Of a DNA stretch of 6,311 nt, positions 1 to 5,254 are shown piece by piece. A model generated the notes under the pieces. The model was not told the origin of the DNA and searched no databases. It saw only the letters and a program-made list of their open reading frames with translations. The DNA lies in the NCBI GenBank assembly GCA_014728435.1, contig WJLP01000058.1, forward strand, positions 1 to 6,311. Direction: 5' to 3'. How positions within the stretch are numbered: the stretch's first letter is position 1; each line of letters starts with the position of its first letter. The position numbers and the translations under genes were made by a program. Origin of the DNA: Candidatus Uhrbacteria bacterium. Its GTDB lineage: Bacteria; Patescibacteriota; Patescibacteriia; 2-12-FULL-60-25.

Positions 1-1340
1 ATCTCTGCATTTCCCGAATCAGCGCCTGTCGCAATATCAGCACAAACGGTAATCGGCTCACTGCCTTGCAGCGTCTGCGCGCCTAACTCCAGAGTTTGCC
101 TCGGCTCGGTCAGTCTGATCGAAGGATCTCCGAAAAGTGTTAGGGCAAACCAGTCGTTAATTTCATCAGGCTTGGGCAGTTTGTGGCTAAACAATTTTTG
201 CTTGCTCGCGTAAACCGCTTTACCTAATGTGAGTCCATCATCCAAAAAGACCTGCTCCCAGAAAGGATGAATGATGCTTGTATTGGATCTGGTGTAGCCA
301 ACGTAAGCCAGTGCTCCGTTCGGCATCCTAATCAAATTCGTTCCAAGCGAACCTTCTTCCAAATCCGGAGCCGCGGTATCGCATGCATGGGCAAAGATAA
401 TCGGCGGTTTCTCAAAGTCAGCACTCTCCGCAAGCAGGCTATAACCTTTTTTTCCGGCAACAACTGCTTGGCTGTTGCCATGGCTGTAAACCGAGATAAA
501 GTCAGCCTGATCAGCATTACCAAAATCAGAAATGTTCCCGCCATCATCACCAACACATCTATGAAAACTCATAGAATGAGTGTACTGCGACAAGAAACCA
601 TTTAAGAAGTCTTGCGGGAATTTGGCATTAGGCTGTGTACAAGCATCATTTGTAAAGATGCTGTGCCGAGGCGCTTCGGGCGTGCGGTAATCTTTGTTCT
701 TCTGCGTCCACGCACCAAGCTCTTCGACTGTCTTAACCGGCACTCTACCAACTAAGTAATCTGCGCTAAAAGTAAACCGCTTCATCCACTCAAATTCGCC
801 GGTATCCCAGCGTTCGTTTACGCTGGCGTAGTATTGATCCGTTGGAATAAAGTTTTTATCCAAAATAGGCTGTGTATCCTCGCCCAAGAATGGAACATAA
901 CGCGTGGGAATTTCCCAAGCGTGATCCAAACTGTGGCAAAGTTCATTTTGCTTTTCCGTATCAGGCGCGCCAACAATCAGCAGATAGTTTTCACTATCAA
1001 CTTCATATTCCATGCCAAGCCTGGTTCGGATTTGCTCCGCAACATCAAGGCTCGTGTTATTTTGCACAAAGTCATCCGCAACCAAAATCTTGATTGTATA
1101 TTTCTCGCTATGTTCAGTGACAAAATCCATTAACCGCTCTGCAAACATTGCACGGGTCAAAATAACATAATTGGGCTTTTCGATCTCATTGTTCAGATCA
1201 GTCATCTGAGAACAGATTTGCTCATCCTGGTTTGAGGATTGTGTATCCGGTTGATAGTTTTGGAAGTCGCCTTGATTTATTGCGCAGCCTGCCATAAGGC
1301 AAAACAGCAATATCAGGCACCGGTAGAGTGAGCTGTGCAT
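1..1340 (-). CDS. Gingipain-like (peptidase C25) lipoprotein, C-terminus cut by window edge
   Basis: Reading the minus strand from the ATG at 1340 gives 446 codons with no stop, so the gene continues beyond base 1. Residues 1-18 form a signal peptide ending in the lipobox LMAGC (lipidated Cys19), which predicts a membrane-anchored, surface-exposed protein. After a linker rich in Q, N and D, the C25 caspase-like fold can be followed: NYVILTRAMF (57-66), YLLIVGAPD (119-127), TDQYYASVN (167-175), DYLVGRVPV (194-202), VYSHGN with candidate catalytic His287, IIFAHACDTA with candidate catalytic Cys320, GALAYVGYTRSN (342-353) and FALTLFGDPSIRL (398-410). The His-Cys distance is 33 residues, the same as I recall for H211/C244 of gingipain RgpB. 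The role is probably extracellular cysteine endopeptidase; specificity cannot be read. Unlike gingipains, little room is left for a long propeptide. The start is fixed by AGGAGG four bases upstream and by the signal peptide. The family call is strong; activity is inferred. Confidence 0.87.
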   Translation of the reverse strand, partial: MHSSLYRCLILLFCLMAGCAINQGDFQNYQPDTQSSNQDEQICSQMTDLNNEIEKPNYVILTRAMFAERLMDFVTEHSEKYTIKILVADDFVQNNTSLDVAEQIRTRLGMEYEVDSENYLLIVGAPDTEKQNELCHSLDHAWEIPTRYVPFLGEDTQPILDKNFIPTDQYYASVNERWDTGEFEWMKRFTFSADYLVGRVPVKTVEELGAWTQKNKDYRTPEAPRHSIFTNDACTQPNAKFPQDFLNGFLSQYTHSMSFHRCVGDDGGNISDFGNADQADFISVYSHGNSQAVVAGKKGYSLLAESADFEKPPIIFAHACDTAAPDLEEGSLGTNLIRMPNGALAYVGYTRSNTSIIHPFWEQVFLDDGLTLGKAVYASKQKLFSHKLPKPDEINDWFALTLFGDPSIRLTEPRQTLELGAQTLQGSEPITVCADIATGADSGNAE

Positions 1341-1344
1341 TTTG

Positions 1345-1350
1345 CCTCCT
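1345..1350 (-). promoter_or_regulatory. Shine-Dalgarno AGGAGG of the C25 lipoprotein gene
   Basis: The minus strand reads AGGAGG, then CAAA, then the ATG. It is the only perfect Shine-Dalgarno found before any start in this window, and it fixes the C25 start at 1340. The spacing of four bases is slightly short. Confidence 0.8.
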
Positions 1351-1374
1351 AGGTTGTCTAAGGTCCTTATTTTC

Positions 1375-1383
1375 AGTATAGCA
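1375..1383 (-). promoter_or_regulatory. Extended -10 promoter (TGCTATACT) for the C25 lipoprotein gene
   Basis: On the minus strand TGC-TATACT fits the extended -10 form TGn-TATAAT with one mismatch. Transcription would begin near 1368, giving a leader of about 28 bases that contains the AGGAGG. No good -35 lies 16-18 bases upstream (CAGTTT at 17), which is usual for extended -10 promoters. Confidence 0.5.
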
Positions 1384-1478
1384 GAAAATAGTCAATAAAA
1401 CTGCCATAAAAAACACTCCGTGTCAATCCATCATCACATAACCCGCATCTCAAAGCACATAACAATAATTATTCCCTG

Positions 1479-1484
1479 TATAAA
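1479..1484 (+). promoter_or_regulatory. Weak candidate -10 (TATAAA) upstream of ychF
   Basis: TATAAA lies in an AT-rich stretch about 55 bases before the likely ychF start. No recognisable -35 is at the right distance and there is no TGn extension. A start of transcription near 1491 would place the heptamer array 1505-1539 in the leader. This is only the best candidate in the gap. Confidence 0.25.
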
Positions 1485-1504
1485 GTCAAAATCTTTGCCT
1501 TTTT

Positions 1505-1539
1505 ATGTTACATGTTATATGTTACATGCTACATGATAT
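1505..1539. repeat. Five tandem heptamers (ATGTTAC-like) running into the ychF start
   Basis: The units are ATGTTAC, ATGTTAT, ATGTTAC, ATGCTAC and ATGATAT, five in a row without gaps. The AT of the last unit is the start of the probable ychF ATG at 1538. The array is open in the ychF frame, so it creates an artificial upstream ATG at 1505 that would add 11 residues (MLHVICYMLHD) unlike any YchF N-terminus I know. It occupies the place where a ribosome binding site would be, and none is visible. Confidence 0.85.
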
Positions 1540-2650
1540 GAAAATAGCAATCATCGGCCTGCCAAACGTGGGCAAATCAACATTATTTGGCGCAATCACC
1601 AAAAAAGCTGTAGACTGCGCTAATTTTCCGTTCTGCACAATCGACCCAAACGTCGGCATCGTCGAAGTTCCGGATGAGCGCCTTAAACCTCTTTCCGATA
1701 TTTCCCACTCCGGCCGTATCGTCCCAACCACAATCGAATTCGTCGATGTAGCCGGCCTAGTCCGCGGAGCCGCCGAGGGTCAGGGGCTGGGCAACGCATT
1801 CCTCGCCAACATTCGCGACACAGATGCGATCGTCCAAGTTCTCCGCGTCTTTAAAGATGACGACATCATCCACGTCGATGGCAAAATCGACCCGGCTCGC
1901 GACATGGAAACAATCAACATCGAACTTGCTCTCGCCGATTTAGCCGTCGTAGATAAACGCCTCGAAACAGCTGGCAAACAGCTTAAGTCACAAGGCCCCC
2001 TTGTCAAAGGGGGTGGGGGGGATTTGTCCGTATTGGTCCCCGCCTTGGAACGCGCCAAAGCATCCCTCGCCAAAGGCGAACCTCTGCGCAATCTCGAATG
2101 GACCGAAGACGAACTCAAAGCTATGAAGTCATTATCACTTCTAACTCTAAAACCAATGATCTACGCCCTAAACGTCTCCGAAGATCAACTCCAATCCACC
2201 TCTTGGAAAGAAAGTATCAGTACGATGTACGATGTACAAAGTACGAAGTACGAATTTGTTCCGATCTGCGCCAAAATGGAATTAGAGTTCCTCGACATGA
2301 ACGAAGACGAAAAGAAAGAATACTTGGAAGCTGTCGGCCAAGAACGCTCAGGTCTTGATGAACTTATCGTCTCCGCCTACAAATCACTCGACTTAATCAC
2401 CTTCCTCACTTCGGGCGAACTCGAATCCCGTGCCTGGACAGTCCGCCGTGGAGCAACCGGCCCTGAAGCCGCGGGAGTCATCCATACAGACTTTGAAAAA
2501 GGCTACATCCGCGCCGAAGTTGCAACCTACGAAGACTTCGTCGCCCACGGCGGCTGGAACGGCGCCAAAGAAAAAGGCAAAGTCCGCATCGAGGGCAAAG
2601 AATATATCGTCAAAGATGGTGATGTTGTGTATTTTAGAGTAGCTGTCTGA
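1538..2650 (+). CDS. ychF: Ribosome-binding ATPase YchF (Obg/OLA1-type P-loop NTPase)
   Basis: Cytosolic TRAFAC-class NTPase of the nearly universal YchF/OLA1 family, which binds ribosomes, usually prefers ATP to GTP, and is linked to translation and stress responses. The reading frame is open from 1505, but family members begin with MK(I/V)-(A/G)IVGLPNVGKST, so I place the start at 1538, giving 370 aa (family about 360-370). Visible motifs: G1 GLPNVGKST (7-15), G3 DVAGLVRGA (70-78), the G4 variant NVSE (212-215; NxxE replaces NKxD and underlies ATP preference), G5 ICAK (243-246), a helical hairpin around 125-195, and a C-terminal TGS domain (about 285-370, with AAGVIHTDFEKGYIRAE). Two repeats lie inside the frame: a palindrome encoding QGPLVKGGGGDL (152-163) in the hairpin and a heptamer array at 228-240 just before G5. 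All G motifs are intact, so the protein is probably functional. The stop codon is contributed by the adjoining cassette. Confidence 0.97.
   Translation: MKIAIIGLPNVGKSTLFGAITKKAVDCANFPFCTIDPNVGIVEVPDERLKPLSDISHSGRIVPTTIEFVDVAGLVRGAAEGQGLGNAFLANIRDTDAIVQVLRVFKDDDIIHVDGKIDPARDMETINIELALADLAVVDKRLETAGKQLKSQGPLVKGGGGDLSVLVPALERAKASLAKGEPLRNLEWTEDELKAMKSLSLLTLKPMIYALNVSEDQLQSTSWKESISTMYDVQSTKYEFVPICAKMELEFLDMNEDEKKEYLEAVGQERSGLDELIVSAYKSLDLITFLTSGELESRAWTVRRGATGPEAAGVIHTDFEKGYIRAEVATYEDFVAHGGWNGAKEKGKVRIEGKEYIVKDGDVVYFRVAV
1996..2021. repeat. Intragenic C5TT/AAG5 palindrome plus G7 run within ychF
   Basis: CCCCCTT (1996-2002) and AAGGGGG (2007-2013) form a perfect 7-bp stem around GTCA, followed by T and seven Gs (2015-2021). 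Similar C-run/CTTTGAC/G-run palindromes are, as I recall, common dispersed repeats between genes in cyanobacteria and candidate phyla; I could not check this. Here it is read in frame as PLVKGGGGD in the YchF helical hairpin, where length varies among homologues. Confidence 0.75.
2221..2255. repeat. Five tandem heptamers (TACGATG/TACGAAG-like) inside ychF
   Basis: The units are TACGATG, TACGATG, TACAAAG, TACGAAG and TACGAAT, gapless. They encode MYDVQSTKYEF at about residues 229-240, directly before the G5 strand FVPICAK. Because seven is not a multiple of three, each unit is read in a different frame. The array has the same unit length and copy number as the one at the start of this gene but a different sequence. 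Confidence 0.85.
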
Positions 2651-2687
2651 ACCACGATTCGCTCGATTATTTGATTAACACGATTAT
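2646..2687. repeat. Left inverted array of the GxxExxY cassette
   Basis: GATT cores start at 2656, 2665, 2673 and 2682 (steps 9, 8, 9), preceded by the cap TCTGAACC. Read on the minus strand the units are ATAATCGTG, TTAATCAA, ATAATCGAG and CGAATCGTG, then GTTCAGA. The TGA stop of ychF (2648-2650) lies inside the cap. Confidence 0.75.
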
Positions 2688-3059
2688 ATGACGCATGAAG
2701 ATATTACATGCAAAATTATCGGATGCGCTATGACTGTTCATCGATCCCTGGGGAATGGTTTTCAAGAAGTTGTATATCAAAGAGCGCTGGCCGTAGAAAT
2801 GAACTTGCAGGGCTTAAAATTCGAAAGAGAAAAAGAGTTGCCGCTTATATATAAAAATTATAAGGTCGGAACCAGGAGGGTCGATTTTTTTGTTGAAGAA
2901 ACTGTCATGGTTGAGCTAAAGGCTCTTACCGCTCTTGAGGATGTTCACCTGGCTCAGGCACTAAATTATTTAGAAGCTTATAAAATCGAAGTCGGCTTAT
3001 TGGTAAATTTTGGGGGCAGAAGCCTTGAATTCAAAAGAGTTCATAAAAAATTCAGATAA
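2688..3059 (+). CDS. GxxExxY family protein (PDDEXK_3-like)
   Basis: A 123-aa soluble protein of the usual length for the GxxExxY family (TIGR04256/PF13366), which is assigned to the PD-(D/E)xK nuclease superfamily but has no established function. The signature is G24-F-Q-E27-V-V-Y30 after an N-terminal helix (IIGCAMTVHRSLGNG, 10-24). Asp66 (RRVDFFVEE), followed by Glu76 and Lys78 in VELKA, gives the D...ExK nuclease-type metal site, and Q90/Y94 lie in the following helix, as in related folds. No signal peptide or membrane segment is present. There is no Shine-Dalgarno; the ATG directly abuts the left inverted array, and the stop TAA falls in the right array. It lies 37 bases after ychF on the same strand and may be co-transcribed. 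Nuclease activity is inferred from the motif only. The tight flanking arrays suggest the protein and the repeats belong together. Confidence 0.9.
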   Translation: MTHEDITCKIIGCAMTVHRSLGNGFQEVVYQRALAVEMNLQGLKFEREKELPLIYKNYKVGTRRVDFFVEETVMVELKALTALEDVHLAQALNYLEAYKIEVGLLVNFGGRSLEFKRVHKKFR

Positions 3060-3097
3060 TCAAGCAAATCTCTGAATCATGTGAATCAAGGTTCAGA
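3056..3097. repeat. Right inverted array of the GxxExxY cassette
   Basis: AATC cores start at 3058, 3067, 3075 and 3084 (steps 9, 8, 9), mirroring the left array exactly. The units are ATAATCAAG, CAAATCTC, TGAATCATG and TGAATCAAG, then GTTCAGA. The best local match with the left array is GAATC-nn-GGTTCAGA, identical apart from the two n positions. The stop codon of the GxxExxY gene is at the inner end. Confidence 0.75.
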
Positions 3098-3100
3098 TTG

Positions 3101-3109
3101 TGCTATAAT
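3101..3109 (+). promoter_or_regulatory. Extended -10 promoter (TGCTATAAT) for the solute-binding protein/pilin operon
   Basis: TGC-TATAAT is a perfect extended -10 element. The -35 position falls around 3081-3087, inside the right array of the cassette, and is a poor match. Transcription would start near 3116, only about eight bases before the ATG at 3124, so the mRNA would be nearly leaderless. This agrees with the absence of a Shine-Dalgarno there. Confidence 0.65.
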
Positions 3110-3123
3110 ATCCTCAAATTACT

Positions 3124-4557
3124 ATGAGGTCTTTTTTCTATCGCGCATTCATTGTTTTAATGGCCAGTTTGGTGCTATCCGGCCAGGGCTGTACCAAAGG
3201 TCCCGACCAAGCCACCAGGGAGGCCGCGGAGCCCAAACAGCTCGAAATCTGGGCTGTTGTGGACGATCGCGACGCTTACTCTCCGCTTATCACGGCTTAT
3301 CAAGATGCCCATCCGCATGTCAGAATCAACTACAAACGTTTTCGCCTCGAAGAATACGAAGATTTGCTGATAAACGCTTTTGCCGAAGACCGCGGTCCGG
3401 ACATCTTCCTCATCCACAACACTTGGGTCAGCAAATACATATCCAAAATCGAGCCCATGCCCGCCTTTACCGAAATGGTTTATACCATTGTCGAAGGCGG
3501 CTATACCAATCGCTCGGAAACCTTGGTTTTGCAAAATGAAAAAAGCATCACCTTGCGCGAACTCAAACAAGCTTATCCGGACGTTGTTTACAAAGATGCC
3601 GTGCGCCTCATCAACACCGCCGCGGAAGGCGATCGCCCGTTTTTGGAAGAAAAAATCATGGGCCTTCCCATGTCTGTGGACACGCTCGCTCTTTTTGTTA
3701 ACCGCGACATGTTAAACACGGCCGGCATACCCACTATACCCACGGCTTGGGATGCTTTTCAAGCCACCATCAACCGCCTGGTCAGCATCGACACCGACGG
3801 CGAGATCCTGCAAGCCGGCGCCGCCTTGGGCACCACGGAAAATGTGGAACGCGCCACCGATATCATCTCAATCCTGATGATGCAAAACGGCACGCAAATG
3901 GCCACCGACGAAGGCTTCCCCACTTTCTCTCTCATGCCCGAAGAGCTTGCCGCGACCCGCAACGAACTCCCGGCTATTCAGGCTCTGCGTTTCTACACCG
4001 ATTTCGCGGATGAAACCAAAGAAATCTATTCCTGGAACGAAGACATGCCCAACTCGCTCGATGCCTTTGTGCAAGGTCGTCTCGCCTATTTCTTCGGTTA
4101 TTCCTACCACATCCCGCTTATCAAAGCCCGCGCACCCAAGCTCAACCTCTCCATCGCTCGCTTGCCGCAAATCGAGGGCAACCCGGAAGTTAATTATGCC
4201 AACTATTGGCTCTGGACTGTAAGCAAAAAGTCTGAAGAAAGCGAAACCGCTTGGAATTTCCTCAACTATCTCATCGAAGAAGAAAACGAACAGCAGTATC
4301 TCGATCGCGCGTCCCGGCCGCCGGCTCATCGTTCGCTTATCGAAAACTATCTCGACGACGAAGATCTGGGCGTCTTTGCCTCGCAAATCCTAACAGCGGA
4401 TTCTTGGTACCGCGGTTATGACCCTGAAGCCATGGAGGAGGCAATGGCAAAACTTATCGAAGACATTAAAGAAGCCGAAGAAGGGGATTGGGATAAAATC
4501 TTACGCACCGCCCAGCAAAAAGTGGACCAAACACTACGTGAGCCGCAAAATCCTTAA
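3124..4557 (+). CDS. Extracellular solute-binding lipoprotein, family 1
   Basis: A 477-aa protein with the layout of ABC-transporter family 1 (sugar-type) binding proteins. Residues 1-22 form a signal peptide (MRSFFYR, then a hydrophobic core) ending in SGQGC, a somewhat unusual lipobox with Cys23 as likely anchor. The mature part starts with the family pattern: LEIWAVVDDRDAY (40-52), helix SPLITAYQDAHPHVRINY (53-70), the loop AEDRGPDIFLIHNTWV (87-102), the return strand GLPMSVDTLALFVNRDML (180-197) followed by AGIPTIPTAWDAF, and late in the protein a WTVSKKSEESETAWNFLNYL segment typical of the C-lobe. The C-terminal 50 residues are a charged helix (EAMEEAMAKLIEDIKEAEE). No permease or ATPase gene is nearby, so the ligand is unknown and it may not serve a classical importer. 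It is followed after 18 bases by pilin-domain genes, suggesting one operon with a surface role. Confidence 0.88.
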   Translation: MRSFFYRAFIVLMASLVLSGQGCTKGPDQATREAAEPKQLEIWAVVDDRDAYSPLITAYQDAHPHVRINYKRFRLEEYEDLLINAFAEDRGPDIFLIHNTWVSKYISKIEPMPAFTEMVYTIVEGGYTNRSETLVLQNEKSITLRELKQAYPDVVYKDAVRLINTAAEGDRPFLEEKIMGLPMSVDTLALFVNRDMLNTAGIPTIPTAWDAFQATINRLVSIDTDGEILQAGAALGTTENVERATDIISILMMQNGTQMATDEGFPTFSLMPEELAATRNELPAIQALRFYTDFADETKEIYSWNEDMPNSLDAFVQGRLAYFFGYSYHIPLIKARAPKLNLSIARLPQIEGNPEVNYANYWLWTVSKKSEESETAWNFLNYLIEEENEQQYLDRASRPPAHRSLIENYLDDEDLGVFASQILTADSWYRGYDPEAMEEAMAKLIEDIKEAEEGDWDKILRTAQQKVDQTLREPQNP

Positions 4558-4575
4558 TCCCGGTAGATAGTCCCT

Positions 4576-5250
4576 ATGTTAAAAAGTAAAAAGTATAAAC
4601 TTTATCTTGCTACAGCGACTTTGGCTACCTGTTTTTTATTATCCATATCTACGGCACAAGCCGCCGATTGTGTACCTGTTGTAAGCAGTGAAGCCTAATG
4701 TGGAGCGGATGGTAATGATTTTGATCCGCAAAAATCATACATGTGCATGCCAATGAACGAAAAGAGCGCATGCGAAGACACAGGCGGACAATTGGTTAAT
4801 GATGATGATATATATCCGGATTGCGCAGGACCGACTATTGGTTGTTGTGTTGCGCCAATCTGCGAAGATGTAACAGGTTCAGACTCTACCGAAGGTTCGC
4901 AATCCGGAAGCCAAGCTGTTCCCCAAACCGGCTCAACCGAGAATTGGAGCTACGGCGTTCCCGGAGGCTTGCGCTTGGTTGGCTGTACCAATACGGGAAA
5001 ATGCAAACTCAAAGATATCGTCCAGCAGGGCATCTATGTCGCGGATTTTCTAATCGGCCTTTCTGGCGCGCTCTTTCTTATTGCTTTCATTTGGGGCGGC
5101 GCCATGTACCTGTTGTCTTTCGGCCGTTCCGCTTGGGTTGAAAAGGGCCGCAACGCCATGATCAAATCCGCGATAGGCATCGTCTTAATCATCATGGCCT
5201 GGACAATCGTCACATTCGTGGCCGAATCCTTGGGTTATACGGCATTATAG
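4576..5250 (+). pseudogene. Cys-rich T4SS_pilin-domain precursor interrupted by an in-frame TAA
   Basis: From the ATG at 4576 one frame runs 224 codons to the TAG at 5248-5250, broken only by TAA at codon 41 (4696-4698). Codons 1-30 encode a clear signal peptide (MLKSKKYKLYL, hydrophobic core, cleavage near STAQA-A). Codons 42 onward resume at once with Cys42 and the motif SYMCMP (53-58), which matches SYECLP in the next gene. The signal peptide and the Cys module therefore belong to one protein, and the stop splits a conserved domain. No frameshift or second stop follows in 183 codons, so the lesion is very recent, a sequencing or strain-level variant, or is read through. There is no recognisable ribosome binding site. 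The gap to the preceding gene is 18 bases and to the next is 4, which places it in the operon. Confidence 0.75.
4741..5250 (+). CDS. Intact 3' part: Cys module plus TrbC/VirB2-like pilin domain
   Basis: This 169-aa open frame is what remains after the TAA. Residues 2-41 carry six Cys in the pattern C-x8-C-x4-GG-...-YP-x-C-x6-CC-x4-C (C2, C11, C28, C35, C36, C41), followed by a Ser/Gly/Thr/Gln linker (44-67) and another pair in GCTNTGKC (81-88). Two membrane helices (about 103-126 and 142-162) with IWGGAMYLL between the first helix and a charged turn match the T4SS_pilin domain of the VirB2/TrbC group. Such proteins are thought to be membrane-inserted pilin-like subunits, with the Cys-rich part outside and disulfide-bonded. 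Starting translation at 4741 is unlikely: that ATG encodes the x of the conserved YxC motif, there is no ribosome binding site, and the signal peptide would be missing. Confidence 0.7.
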   Translation: MCMPMNEKSACEDTGGQLVNDDDIYPDCAGPTIGCCVAPICEDVTGSDSTEGSQSGSQAVPQTGSTENWSYGVPGGLRLVGCTNTGKCKLKDIVQQGIYVADFLIGLSGALFLIAFIWGGAMYLLSFGRSAWVEKGRNAMIKSAIGIVLIIMAWTIVTFVAESLGYTAL

Positions 5251-5254
5251 TTAT

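Larger units (their letters stand above)
2646..3097 (+). mobile_element. Putative 452-bp GxxExxY cassette bounded by inverted AATC-unit arrays
   Basis: One gene (2688-3059) sits between two 42-bp inverted arrays that align without a gap and match at 28 of 42 positions. The left array ends at the base before the ATG, and the right array begins one base before the TAA. The outermost eight bases are perfectly inverted (TCTGAACC at 2646-2653, GGTTCAGA at 3090-3097). No obvious target-site duplication is seen and there is no transposase, so if it moves the mechanism is unknown. Its insertion just at the end of ychF, and codon use that appears richer in AT than the neighbours, fit an acquired unit. 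Mobility is inferred. Confidence 0.45.

Noticed and set aside
1222..1416. 64-codon minus-strand frame with a hydrophobic N-terminus
   Set aside because: It overlaps the C25 start in another frame, turns into low-complexity shadow sequence, and lacks a ribosome binding site, while the C25 start has AGGAGG.
1421..1426. TTGACA on the minus strand as a -35 box for the C25 gene
   Set aside because: No -10-like hexamer lies 16-18 bases downstream, and the better TGCTATACT is too far away to pair with it.
1505..1537. Upstream ATG at 1505 as the true ychF start
   Set aside because: The 11 extra residues come entirely from the heptamer array and do not resemble any YchF N-terminus; the family begins at MKIAIIGLPNVGKST, which is the ATG at 1538.
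2646..3097. A standard insertion sequence or group II intron
   Set aside because: There is no transposase or reverse transcriptase, no clear target duplication, and the only gene is a GxxExxY protein.
3868..4386. 172-codon minus-strand open frame
   Set aside because: It lies wholly opposite the well-supported solute-binding protein gene, shows no recognisable domain, and mirrors the codon bias of that gene.
4696..4698. An alternative genetic code explaining the in-frame TAA
   Set aside because: TAA ends the GxxExxY and binding-protein genes at expected lengths and TGA ends ychF after its normal C-terminus, so neither codon appears reassigned.
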